Assembly (NCBI GenBank): GCA_037893225.1
Contig: JAZGUH010000379.1
Coordinates: 315,001-379,000, forward strand
Length of the DNA stretch: 64,000 bases
From: Hippasteria phrygiana
Taxonomy: Eukaryota; Echinodermata; Asteroidea; Valvatida; Goniasteridae
Direction: 5' to 3'
In this document: positions 33,374-47,000 of the stretch, piece by piece
Position numbering within the stretch: the first letter of the stretch is position 1
How the letters are laid out: the number at the start of each line of letters is the position of its first letter
Program-made: the position numbers and the translations under genes
The notes under the pieces: generated by a model
Seen by the model: the letters and a program-made list of their open reading frames with translations, nothing else
Told to the model about the DNA's origin: nothing
The model's database searches: none

Positions 33374-36208
33374 CTGCTTGACTGGTAAATTATCTTGCTT
33401 TAATGCTTTACCTATGAATGAACGAATGACGGGAACCACGTACATTCCAGAGCATGAATGGAGTCTGGTGCTTTACAAAGGAGGTGCACAGATATACTGG
33501 GAAGTCTGGGTACCGATTAGCAACTCCCCAGTGCATGCCAGCGACCACCAGCGAAATATTTATTCCAGGATTTTGTGTGTGTGTTACTGTTGACGTGTTG
33601 TCATTTCTGAGTCATTAGATTGCTCATTCATTGCTTATTATAAGGTTATGGGGGGGGGGGGAGCGCCTTAAACAATGAAGAGAAAAAAACTTAACATGAA
33701 AAATCATGTCTTCTTACAACAAGCCCAAAACGATTTTCTTGGTCATGTCCGTTTCAGAATTGTTCCAATAAAAAACTTTCACACACCCATTAAAGGTTTG
33801 CCAAGTTCAACAAAAGTATTGCTCTCATATATTTAGTGCCAGGGCTTACAAATCCTCCATCCCAAACTTCCATCCAACTTATTTCGAACTAAACCAAGGG
33901 GAAGGGGCACAACAGAAATATTTAAACAAATGCATCAATTATCATTTTCCACCTTTTATGTGATCCCACTCCCCATTACCAGATTTTTATCACATGGGCA
34001 AGCCTCATCACTTGACAGAAAGGCACACTTAATAAACGACACCTCACAAAATACTAATTAGTTCATATTTCCAACAATTTATTTTTTTCCTGTTAATATG
34101 GACTTGGCAATGGTACATCGTGTGCGGCATTTCTGGTCATTATGTGAAGTTTTTGGGCAAAAGTAATTAATTTCATAAGTGAACATAGGCTTGATTATCT
34201 ATTAATAGCTTGACGAATACAAACAAGGCAAACATTTTAAAAAAGAGCATTTGAAATTACAATTACACAGATAAGTAGACAAGGGAACATATTTCTTAGT
34301 TTACTGAGTTGCAGAAAAATATTGAGGGTTGATCATCAGTAAAGACCCCAGCAATGCTGATGTGGTACAAAAAATTAAATTAATGTGTAAGATTAAAAAT
34401 GAAAAATTAACCAGTAAACATAACACAGCATGAGATATCTTTATTCCTGGATAAAAAAAAGCACAAAATAGGTAGACTGAGCATATACTGAGCTAAAATA
34501 TGAACAAAAGACGTTAACTTTAAGAGAAAAATCAAAACTGTTAAGCAAAACATGTTTTTAATGAAACCATGGAGGTACCTCCATGATGAAACATAGGGAA
34601 TTATAAAACCCAGGATCGAATTAACGAGATTAAAATGTCAAGTTACAAATGTTAATGGTTTACGATGTTTATATGAATGACCAATGATACACTTCAAAAT
34701 AAGTTAAAGTGATGTGCCTGGTCCACACAAATTCAAGCAATGGTACACTGCTGTTTTGGCCATAGTGTTATATAGCAACTATTGTTCAAAATCAGCATCA
34801 CTTGGCTGAAAAACTGCTGCCCCTTTCATACCCAAACATGTACATGTGTACTCGGATTTATGTATAGCATTTACGACTACTGTATCAGGATTGGTTAACT
34901 TCATCTTTAAAAAAAATTTTTTCAAGATGGTGGGGTAACACATTCAAAATATTGAAAAATAGACAAGTTGTAAATGCTAATAATATTTTTGGGGGGTTAA
35001 GGTGCATGCAAATGATTCGATCCAATGATGGTTTTCTTTATTTCTTTTTTTACAAAAGTTCTCTAAATATGACCCTATAAAAAAGCTATTTACATTATGG
35101 TTCCATTAGTCTTCTTTTCATTATTTATCGATAAGAACTGTACAAAAGTAATGTTTAAATATATTTATATCATTTAATCAACAGGCTGTACAGAGTATGC
35201 TAATACTTCAACGAAACTGGGACCATGAAACCATCTCAAATTTCAATTGGGAACTTCGATTTTTTGAATTTCCTGTCCAAACAAGCAAAATAAGGAAACT
35301 GATATACAATGATAAACTGTAATGAGCAATCCATCGGTCCGACATTTTACAAATGACCTCACTCTCAAGTAAAACCTAATCCTGTACAGAAAATTCTATC
35401 ACTGTGCCCATGATTCTCACCCCACGGTGAACAAATGTTTATACATGCAGCAGACAGGGGGGGGGGGGGGGGGGGGGATCAGAAAAAAAAGAGGTACTTA
35501 AAATTGTGACCACAAGCAAACTACGTACGCAGTATCCTATCATGTCAGTGTATTGGGACAACAGATCAAATTGCATGGAATGTGTCAAAACGAATTGGTT
35601 TCAACTGAAGAAATACAGCTGGCTGTATTTGCATCATTTTGGAGCTACATCTATCATTGACAACCATGCACATGAAAGTCCAGCACAAAACTGTCCAGCA
35701 CAAAATAACGTTTTCACTAACCAGTTCCATAAACATTAGAAAAATGTATTTCTGTCCAATGGGACTTCAGCAATACAAACAACCAACACCGTCCATACGT
35801 CAGACCTGGTATAAAGTACAATGGACGTTGAAATATTCTTTTGTGAATTCATTTTTAATAATCTTTGGTACACTGATTTGACTCATCAGACTTCCAATAT
35901 TAAAACATTAATTCCTAACCCTTCAAACACCGTTTTACCACCCGATTTGGGGTTAAGCTGTTACTTAGGTGCATAGGAGACACCAGCAATACAACTGCTC
36001 AAATAGTGCCAGCCTTGTTGCCATCTTGTGATTGACCAGAAATGTTCTGTGTACTTTGCTATGAAAGCTGAGAGACTGGTTGTCGGATTAAAATCCAAAC
36101 CACGAATTAGAATGTATTTCGGTTTTGAACTTGATGCACATGATTCAAGATCAGACGCTTTACCACCAGCAAGTCACCAAAGCAGCTTGACCAAACTGGT
36201 TCATTTGG

Positions 36209-36429
36209 TTAACCCCTTGAGTACGGTAATATACAGTGAGGAGCCGGGGTGCCATGTCGGCTTTGCAGCCAAGCGAAACGGACACAAAAAGCTTGTGCAG
36301 CAAAGAGTAACGAACACAATAATCCAACAATGGATTGAAAATGCAGAAAATGGCGTCTATAGACGTCACCTGGCCTGGTGGCACTGTTTTTGTTGCGCCA
36401 TATGACGTCCTCCGTATGCAAAGGGTTAA
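36209..36429. mobile_element. TTAA-flanked MITE, CCCCTTGAGTACGG family
   Basis: The ends are TTAACCCCTTGAGTACGG and CCGTATGCAAAGGGTTAA, a clear inverted pair with TTAA duplication. Relative to 29563-29782 it is inverted: the shared block AATCCAACAATGGATTGAAA reads on the plus strand here. Confidence 0.85.
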
Positions 36430-36974
36430 ATAGAACATGTACACTACACACTGGAGGAACTATGTATGTTCACGAGCAAACAGCCAATCACAAAATGGCA
36501 ACAACAGTAGTACCACTGCACAATCCAGTATTTAGCAATGAATGAGAATGACAATCAATCCAGCACCAGAGGTTGTTCCTAATTGTGTCATACAACAAGT
36601 GTTTTTAGTCAAATACTGAATGTGCCCATACAGTCAAACAAGTCATTGCGCATGTATCAAGCATTATTCAAAGTTAATTCTAAAATGGGACTTGCTGACT
36701 GGTTACCACAGCTGAAAAAAATATTGAGGTCATTTCCCACACCAAATTTCAAGTCACAAATTTCATTTACATGAACACAGGTGCTAATGGAAACAAAATT
36801 ACCGTGTAAAATTGATACATCAACGGAGAAGTAGGATAAACAGACTGTGCATCTGACATCACACAGAGGGCATATCTTTGTTCCTCTGTGACATGCATAA
36901 GGAGATGCTTTGCACTTTTACTGCCGTTGAATTTAAATAACAAAACCTGCCCTCAGCATGATGCCCTGCGCACC

Positions 36975-37187
36975 AGGGCTTTAGTCGAGTCCATCACAAG
37001 TCCTTGCAAGTCTATCACAAACCCTCCAGTCCTAATTCCAATCACAAGCTATTCAAATGAGCTTTGACAAATGCATTCCTTTTTCATTATTGATCGAGTT
37101 ACTTGTGACTGGCTTTATGAAAGGACTTGTGACTGGACTTGTGAAAGGACTTGTGAAAGGACTTGCAGGGACTCGACTACAGCCCTG
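36975..37187. mobile_element. Foldback element, AGGGCTTTAGTCGAGTCC family
   Basis: The termini AGGGCTTTAGTCGAGTCC and GGACTCGACTACAGCCCT are inverse. The right half carries repeated GAAAGGACTTGTG units. It belongs to the family of 26265-26470 and 38395-38621. Confidence 0.8.
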
Positions 37188-37705
37188 CTGCACACAGTCT
37201 ATTATGTAATGCATGGCGAGTTTGTGCCTGCATGTTGAAAACATTATGCCTTTTAAAAGCATTTAGAAGCACATCACGTATTTGGTCTCATTTCCTTAGT
37301 CACTCTGCTGCATTGTTATTAAGTCACTGAAGTGGGCCTGATTTCATCAACTTGCTGAGGAAAAATACCCCTTAGCAATTTTTTTGTAAACTGAAAAGTC
37401 GGCTTGAAATCAGTCCAATGTTACAAACACCACATGTATGGCATTTTGGTCACTCAACTATTTCTGCTCATAAAAATTTGTCTGCTCAGAACATTTTGAG
37501 TCGAGTATCATCAGGATTTCCAGTTTAGATTTCCAATTTTGCAATGAGATACCAAACCACTCCCCCCCCCCCCAAAGAAATTCAAAATTGAAAAGTTAAT
37601 CCCCCTCCAATTGCCCAGAGACCTACTGACATCACATATCTCACATATCTCAACAATGTGCTTTGCTTCTACCACAAATTTGTCTGTCCTCGGTGGCTAT
37701 CATTA

Positions 37706-37923
37706 TACCCCTTGAGTACGGTTGACACAAACACGTGCAGATTGAAAATTGTCACCAGGCCGGTTGACTTCTATTTGTGTCAATTTCTGCACTTTCAATC
37801 CATGATTGGGGTATTGTGTACGTTATGCTTCGCTGCACAAGCCTCGTTTCCATTTTGCTTGGCTGCACAACCCGACCTGGTGCCCCGGCACCTCCCATCT
37901 AAAACCTGGGGTCAAGGGGTTAA
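37706..37923. mobile_element. TACC/TTAA-flanked MITE, CCCTTGAGTACGG family
   Basis: The left end ACCCCTTGAGTACGG has lost its TTAA and the right end reads CAAGGGGTTAA. Internal GTCACCAGGCCGG and TGCTTCGCTGCACAAGC match the copies at 29563 and 36209. Confidence 0.75.
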
Positions 37924-38017
37924 CCACAGACCATAACAAAGCATGATGAAATTATCTCCCATGTGACTGTAGCGATTTGCTTCTTGAATCTCTAAACACA
38001 TTTAAATGCAGCTTACG

Positions 38018-41000
38018 TTAGTTAGCCCCATAAGCACCGTATGGCTGTGGCTGTGGCTGGCCTGGTACCCCCATGCCTTGCATACCACCCATACCCATCG
38101 CTGGCGGCATCCCCGCCATTCCTATATTACTATGCATTCCCATCATGCCCTGGGGCTGCATGCCCATATTCATCATGCCCTGGGACGGCATGCCCATTGG
38201 CATTCTCACCATGCCCTGCTGTTGCATTATGGGACTACCCATCATCCCTTGGTGCGGTGTGGGTTGTACGAGGTTCATCTGTCCCAAACCCATTGTCACA
38301 CTGCCCACTTGTGGTTGTTCCATACCTACAGAAAAAAAACAGATGGAAGCTGATATTAACATCTTAGTTATGAAGAAAGAATGTCAACTGATGAGCAGAG
38401 TTGGAGTCGAGTCCTTGAAAGTCCTTTCGCAAGTCCTTTCGCAAACCCAGTCAGAAGTCCTTTCATAAAGCCGGTCCCAAGTAACTGGATGAACAGTGAC
38501 AAAGGAATGCCTTTGTCACAGCTCATTTGAATAGCTTGTGATTGGGATTAGGACTGGAGGGTTTGTGATGGAATTGCAGGGACTTGCAGGAACTTGTGAT
38601 TTATTCGACTACATCTCTGCAGATGAGTAAAGGCTTCCTATAGGTTTGTAATGTTACATTGCATACTGTAGGGTAGATGGTAAGGCACCCTACTCTCTAA
38701 AAGTAAAGTGTCACACAGACTAGTCAAAGATAACTAACAACTCCCTCACAAAAACAAATGGTTTTGCACAGTGACAGATACAATCTACATGCACATGTAA
38801 GTAGTGTTCTGGTCACACTGTGTGAAATCAAACATGAAAGAGTAGAGTACTTAAAGGCAGTGTACATGATTGGTCATTGTTGCAATTTTTAGAAATGGGC
38901 AGATTTGGGGGTTAGTATTTTATAGAAAATATCGTTCCACTGACCTGTTCAAAGTTTTGCATTGTTGGATGGCGAAAAAAAATGGCGCTCGTTTTCAACC
39001 GTCGGGTGGATGATAGCCTTTAGTCAAGGCGCGTGTGGCTATGGGAACGTGACGCGCCCCGGATATGCCATGGCGCCATCACGTCTTGGGCGCGCCACTC
39101 GTCCGGGTAGCCACGCGCACCTTGACTAACGGCTACAGGGCAGTATACATTTCCACTTTTCTTGACAATGACAGCACACCTGGTGCCATTTCACAGGATG
39201 ATTGAGACTACTATTAACTAACAGTGTAATAAGGTATTTCGTAATAATTCAGTTAAAAACAAATTGGAGGATTACCAATCGTGTACACTACCTTTAAGGA
39301 AAAGTTTGACAATACCAATGACACATATGTGACTTGTTTTGTGAAAATAGCGAGTCAAAAGTGACCCCGAGTATTTCCATGTGATTAGCCATTCAAATTA
39401 AAGACTTGAATGGCAAAATCGACACTTGTTGTATTGATTCCATTTTGTTTATAGAACAATTTCATGGACTGCAAAACTCGTAATTTTATTTGAAACTTTT
39501 CTTTTCATTTTCAAAGCTGTTTCATATGATAAGGCTTCATATGATAATGCATTAGCAAAAGCTTCAAACAATTAAATACAAAATGAAAAATTATGCTCTG
39601 AACTCTTCAATTCGGGAAAGCAAATTCGAAAAGTCACTTTTCTGACATGAATCATCATTTTTAGAGCAAGTCAGATATTAAAAATACTGACTGACCGCCT
39701 GGAAACTTGTTGCCTTGAAGTTGGTTCATGGATGGTTGAGCTTGTTTCTTGTATTTATCACCAGGACTCAAGTTGTCTAGTTTGATGTCAACGTTGACGT
39801 CAGACCACAAGTTCTTCTTCTGTAGAGAGAAAAGTTTATGCATATAAAACCAACGTCACGTTGATTTTAACTGAATGTTTTTTTTTTTAAAGATCACTCA
39901 CATTTACAATTACATGCAATGAGTTCTATTGCATTAGATGTTTGTCCTCATTGAGGGCACACATCCTTACATATGTACTTATACGGGGGTACCCCACCTC
40001 TATTGTGGACTTTACTTTCCTTCTTGTATTCTCCTTTGTCCCCATTGAAATCTCAAAAGCCATAGCGTTAACTCTGTGGGGTAGGTTGATTTCTAAAGAC
40101 CCAATTGCGGGGTAGCATTGTCCCCATTGTTACCCTTTCTTCCATGTACCCCACAAGGAGACTAATGTAAGAACACTGTTACCGACCTGTGGAGTTGTAG
40201 TAGCTGAGGTTGTGACTGTGCCATTGGATTGTTGAGTCTTCTGTCCCTGGTTCCCTGTATTAGTCACACTGCCCATGCTCTGCATTGGTGATGTCATTGG
40301 TTGCTGTCCCATGTACTGCTGTCCTATTGGTTGTCCCATTCCCTGATCACACGAACAATGAAAATACAGGTTGGTTAATCACAGCTATGAAATTATCCAC
40401 CACACATACATGTATACCACTTTCAAATCAACATTAAATCATTTTTTCATTCAGGATGTCTGGCCATCAAACGACGTAAGTCAAACGTATTACCCCAGAA
40501 TCAAGAAAGAAGTCAAAGTACAATGTATAAATTTGGTGAAGTCATAATTAGCACTGCATGCTCAGTGCTTTCTGAGATCCTGTGACGAAAAACACGTGAG
40601 TGTACTCGTTGGGAAAAATGAATATTTCATAATCTGTCAAACTACAAAGACCAAGCAGAGTGTGAAGAAGGTTGCAATGACACAAGTTATACATGATAAA
40701 GCAAATGTTATGATGAAGGAACAAAAAGAAGCCAAAACAAAATGAATGACCCGGACACAAATAACGCCGACGATGGGAAAGACTAGAGATGAGGGGGAGA
40801 GAGGAGAAAGGCTGTCTGCAATTAATTCATGAGCAAATAAAATGTGATGAAATGGTCAACGTGACATCAAAGAGTAGCCTCTGACATCCAATTCTGAAGG
40901 AGAATGTATCTGATGAGTACAATCAAATGAAGACAGTGACATACCGTCATTAATGCCAAGTGTGGCTGAATAAAATGAGAAAAAGACAAGTAATAACATT

Positions 41001-44000
41001 ATTCAAAGACCCCACAACACTAGACAGGGGACAAAAACATACTGAATAGAACAAGACAGTACAACATCTTTTTCTCGGACTTTAGTTGGGTAATCGTGCC
41101 ATGGATGACTGGTACAAGAGGTACGACTGAGACTGACTCGAGTTCTGCAAAGTGATCAGGTTGGTGTGCGGTTTTTTACTTGCCGTCCACCTCTAGTGAA
41201 CTTGGTTCGATTCCCACCAGGCTTATTGTGTGGATTTCATTTCAGTCATTGCCTGATAATTTTCCCCAAAAGCTGTTCTCTGGGGTTTTCTTCCCACTTC
41301 TAAGTTCCAAAGCTAGGATCTGAGGAAGATCTGTACTAATACGTTGTACACTGATCAGGCTAGGTAGGCTACTCAGGATAAGAAATTCAACATAAAATTT
41401 TTTTTAAGAAATTTAATACAGAATATTACATTGATAAATCAGAGCCCATAAATAACGTGAATTGAGGGAGAAGTTTGAATAGTGATCCTTACTGCATGCA
41501 GCCGTCAAAAAAATCCTGACCCGACCTCTGCCAATGTATGCATAGCTTAGTAAATCAACATTGTGCACGTACATTGTAACGCACACAGGTATGTTGTAAT
41601 AACAAGTACACATGTATACCCGATGTATACCAGCATATCTTGACTTATTAGCATGTCCAATCTAAAGAATACAATACTTCTGCAGGGTATAACACAATAT
41701 TGCATACATACCACTAGCAATAAAACCAATATAATTTCACTAAACAAACCAACCATCATTACATCAACTAAACCAACATACCAATATCATGAATGGACTA
41801 GTCATGGTAGGATTATGCATCAATTCTCCACTAAGTGTGTGAGGCTGCAAAAGAGTAACATCAGAATAAACCATGACATTTTCAAGTAACCATGGTAACT
41901 GGTACTTTTTACTTTAAACAGATGTTTCATGCAGTGAACCATCAAACCATAGACAAGCAACCAAAGGAAATATTTAGCCAACTTTTGTAGAGGGTTGTGT
42001 CCAACAAAAAGCCACTCCATCTCTCAACCAACTGTAGCCACCTATCTACAAACCATTATATGTCACTCTCTGGAAACCCTCCACCAACCATGCAGAACTC
42101 TGCTACTTGGAAACCTTCTTGGAACGACTCAAACCTGTTTAACCTGATCTCCGTACTGGAATCTACATGTTTCTACATGCACGATGTTTAGCAAAAATAG
42201 CAAAAATCCACCACCATCATGCTAATATACTAACAAGGGAAATTACTGCTAATAACTTAAACACTTTTGACCTGTATGCTATTGATAAAATTTGAAGCTT
42301 TGCATGGTGGGTGCGATATGAGAGAGATTGAGATTGCGGTTAACACCATGTGAAATAAATCTCTTCTAGGAAGAAGGGTGGTTCTGAAAAGAACCGGGGT
42401 GAGTGTGTAACTCGACGTTTCGGACAGTGTGCTCTGTCCGTCCTCAGGACAGACACTCCCGACACTCACACTCCTGAGGACGGACAGAGCACACTGTCCG
42501 AAACGTCGAGTTACACACTCACCCCGGTTCTTTTCAGAACCACACTTCTTCCTAGAAGAGATTTATTTCACATGGTGTTACCCGCAATCTCAGTCTCTCT
42601 CTGTATGCTATTGATCTTCAAAAAATATAAATTTCTTAATATTTTCATTGGAACACAAATTCATTTCAACGATAAAGGAATAACATTTGGTACTGACAAC
42701 CAAAATGGCCAACAGGTTATCAGACATACCATATTACACCCCTGGAACCACATACCAACACACCAACCATAACGGACGTGCATATCTGACCCACAAGCTC
42801 CTTATCCTACTACCTCTAAAAATAGACATCCCTGATAAGACATGCAAACATGAAACCCGACTGTCAAAGTGACTGCATTCCGAAGATAGACTATATCACC
42901 TACCACCATGTAGGTATACATAGACTCATCATACACCATCATAGCGCTCGTGGATTCAGGTGGCATAAGCTAAACAAATCAATAAAATAAATGTATGTTT
43001 CGCACTTTTGCCAACAGAAGAGCAGACTTTGTGGTAGAAAATATTGATTTTTGGAGTGATAAATGAGCACAAAGCATACACTAATTCACTGCGGGGTGAT
43101 AGCTTTGTTCAGATTTATGTTGAGCATTTTTCTCAGAATGCATGCGTAACAGGTGTACTTAATTATTGACCTGACTCGAGCAGCTTCATAAAGCAATGTA
43201 CAGCACAAAATAGGAGTACAACAAAAATGCAACAAAACAGCCAATTTTTGAGGAAAATATACACAATCATTAGATAAAGCAAAGTGACAACATAACTGAC
43301 ACGTGGGCAGCAAAAATTTAACATAAATCAATAAAACATATACAAATATTGATCTCATCTGAAAATTCTGCACCAGGACAGGCTGTGATAATGAATTCGT
43401 AAAATAATGATTTGCCGACATGTTAGTGATTACGTACCACACTGCCAGCCAAAGATTGCACAGGGAGTTGGAACTAAGGGAAGGAAACCAGCCACATAGG
43501 AAGGAAAGTAGGAACAAATGAGGTCAGATTAAACACAGAAGCACAGACATACAGTTGACCTGGTGAAGGATCAACAACAAAACACAATTGACCTATCGCC
43601 GTTCATGACCATTATCCAATCGTCTGTTGAACATCACATGATATTCCAAATCTTGGACATACGAAAAAAACATTCCAAATACGTGCATTATTCGGCCGCA
43701 ATGTGCGCCCTGTTTGTTGAAACGCAGTACACGATTACACGTCAAATTTAACGCAAACGCTCAACCGGCCCATCACGTTTTCATACACTAATTTTGTTTG
43801 CAGCACATTGGCAAAGCCCGTTTAGCGTAGTTTGTTTTGTTTATGTTTCTCATTTTTTTCCTGATTCTCGGATGGTGAAAATCATGTGAGTGTGGTCCGG
43901 GGAATCTGCATTATTCAGATAGGCTTAGGCGTTATAACGAGCGGCTGGAAATTGGGAAAAGCTATTTTCCCACTTTTTGCAATAAGTGGTCGCACGAAAG

Positions 44001-47000
44001 TCTGCATGCACATGTGGGCAAAGTTGTCTCAGAAATCTGAGACAACTCCTGTATCCGGTCAAAGAGAGTGTGTATGCAATGATTCCCTGTAATATGCTAC
44101 TGCACGTTTCGCGCATTGCATCCACGTGTTGCACGTGTGTAAAGTTGTCTAAGGGGCGTGGCTAACTCACAAACGGCGATAGGTAAATTATAAGAGGTCA
44201 TTCTCTGCTGGAAATTCAGAGAAGGCTACGTTCATTGTCAGTACACAAATTGAGCAGTGGTTCCCATCATGAATATAAGCAAATACAGATGAACGGTCTG
44301 CATGTTTGACTCATAGAGGTCTAACCCTAACCCTCCAAAAACCTTCAAAATCTACGCTTTAGAGGATTCTGTGGGATCTGAAGAGAGTAGACTTTAGTTA
44401 CAATCACTTTCCATGAGGTTAAATAACCCTTGAAAGTTAAAAGTACAATGAATATGGCATGGGTTATTGGGTGGATTTTAGAAGATTCAGGAAGATTCCT
44501 GGCAAGAATGTCTAGGAATTAGGATTAATATTTCTCAACTTCTTAATTTTCCATACCTGTTGCGGTTGGTGGGGAATTGCACCCTGCTGTGCTTTCATAT
44601 TATATAGTGACTGCTGGTTGAACTGCATGGCCCCACCCTGGGGCATAATTCCCATCCCCTGGGGCTGCTGCATCATTCCCCCACCCAGGGGCTGCTGTTG
44701 CATCGTCGCACCCATCGGCATTGGTTGTAGAGGCACGTTGGACTGTTGCATGGGGTTCTGCTGGGGTTGGAGGGGGGTACTCTGGGGTTGGAGAGAGGTA
44801 CTTGGGGGTTGTAGAGAGGTACTCTGAGGTTGTAGAATGGGTACATTTTGGGGTTGCATAGGGATGACGGGGGGTTGCTGTGGACTGCTAGTCGCTGCTT
44901 GTACTGATGTGACAGTGTTGCTTTGTTGGGTGACGGTGGCAGAGAAGGCAGTTCCCTGAAAGTCACCAAATGAGGAATCTTGTCCACTGTGTAGAAAAGA
45001 CAAGTCAGTCCAGCATTACATCTTCCATTAAAATGTATCAAATTTTGATTGCCGAATTGCTACAAGTGAACATCAACTAGAATATTCTTACACCGTAAAT
45101 GTACAACTGAAATAGGATGGCTCCATGTTGAAGCTCCTGCAGAATCATACAAAAAAGGAAACCCATTCTACACAACAAAAATGAAACATGGGACATTCGC
45201 GATATGTAAGACAGCAAATAAATTTACAATATTCTTTATTATGAAAAAGACTAAGATTTGTTAATGTAAAGATAATACCTTTAAGAATTCGTCAAACAAT
45301 CCACAAGGGAAACTGACTAGGTAAATTTGAATACATTTTCAAAGTGAACAAAGAAACTGGCAGGAGCGGGATTCGAACCTGCGACCTCCGGGTTACCGTA
45401 TAGCCATTGAAGCAATACCAAATTACCAATTACATTTTCTTCATTCTCAAGAAAGCTGCGACGAAAGAAATACGAAACATGTTGACACGCAATATTTATG
45501 CGATGAGTTTTTTCTTTGTTTAGGTTACAGCAACCAATTCAACCAATAAAAGTTTTTTAAAATGGTCATGGCATATGCTCCAACTTCGGGATAAACTTAC
45601 TTTGGGCTCAGCGGTAGACTTTGGAATGTAGCGAAGTCGGTGGCTTTGTTAGCTCCAGGTGATGTGCCCCTGGGGTCAAAGTCATGGAAACTGTTATTTG
45701 CTGCCGCTGATGAGAAATCGGCAAAGAGGTCTTGGTTTCCTGAGGACGCTGGGGGCGATGTATCCAGAAGGCTGTCATAAGCAGTCTTCGTTGTCGGAGT
45801 CTACACAATCAACAACAACAAACCTATCTTAAAACCCTAGATGGAGAACTTTACAAATTAGTGCAATTATCAATGCCAATAGTTGTTTCTGTACACCTCG
45901 GGGATAAACATGGCGTTTAGTATGGTGAGCATGTTTCACAAATCAGCAAGGAATTTCAGGCCTGAAAGCTATGCAAATTTTTCAGACGTATAAGCACATT
46001 TACGTTACACTTACCGTATGCAAGCTGTTGTTGCTGTCTGGCTTAGCTTCATCTGTATATAAGCTAGCCGCTCCAAGGTCAAGTTTCTTGCCCGACCTCC
46101 TTGACCTCCTCGTCCTTGTCTCTGTTGTCGTTGTATGCGTGAACGTCTCCTCGTTTTCATCTTTAAACGCAAACCGTTTGAGTTTGCCTTCGTCATCATC
46201 TCCATACTCATCTTCATCTCTGGAAGGTCAAAGAAGCATCACAGAGTGACGGAGGAAGTATGAAAGCCAACAGTTATCGCAACAGGCTTTTGGCAATTTT
46301 TCTCAAAAATTAAAAGAACAAATTTAACACCGGTTAGATTGAATATCCTGAAAGCTAATCTGTAGAATTGTTTGTGCCTTTTTACCCATATTCTTGTGTT
46401 GAATCATCTGAGTCTTCCGTCTTACTTCCGGCAATTTTTCCAACATGGAACCGTGACTGCTGGCTATTGTAGCTGTCAATCTCAGCGTCAAACTCTTTCA
46501 CCTTACTTTTGCTAATCTTGGGCTCTGCCTCATACCGATCACCTGAAGATTAAAGACGGATAAAATTAATGCAGATAGTTGACAAGAAACCTAATGTGTT
46601 TGCATTATGTGGGAAGGATGAGGTTAAATTTCTCTATTCCGGGACAGTATGCCGAAGACAACAAACATGTACAGGAAAAACCTTTTTAACTGCAGAATTG
46701 ACCAAGCGGGTTTATGTACAGAAAACAAATCTCATGCAGTAACCTAACCTAGCCTGCAGAACTGCAGCAGGGCCCATTATGTGCAGAAAATACACCTGTT
46801 GTTGTAACTATAACTTGTCTGCAGAATTGCTAAACAAATCACAAAGCAGGAACCATTATCTATGGAAAATAACTCGTTTATCAACCATAGCTTGTCTACA
46901 GAACTGCTACAGAATTTATCAAGGCCAGTGACAAACAGTTTTTGAAGAGGACAGTCTCCATCTAGAGATACATATGAAACTATCTCTGGTATTTTGATTC

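Larger units (their letters stand above)
33383..38017. other. Region between PGC-1 5' flank and CLINT1 3' end
   Basis: About 4.6 kb with no supported exon. The AT-rich part (33700-36000) may be 3' UTR of CLINT1 or plain intergenic DNA; minus-strand AATAAA candidates occur near 34076-34081 and 34441-34446. It contains a G-run at 35457-35477, three mobile elements between 36209 and 37923, and a C-run at 37561-37573. Confidence 0.5.

Noticed and set aside
38006..38468. Plus-strand frames opposite the CLINT1 last exon
   Set aside because: Complement of Met/Gly/Gln-rich codons. The minus-strand exon matches the CLINT1 tail and joins in phase.
36975..38621. CRISPR-like or satellite array from spaced AAGTCC repeats
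   Set aside because: The units are adjoining, variable and arranged as inverted arms of transposon-like elements in animal DNA.
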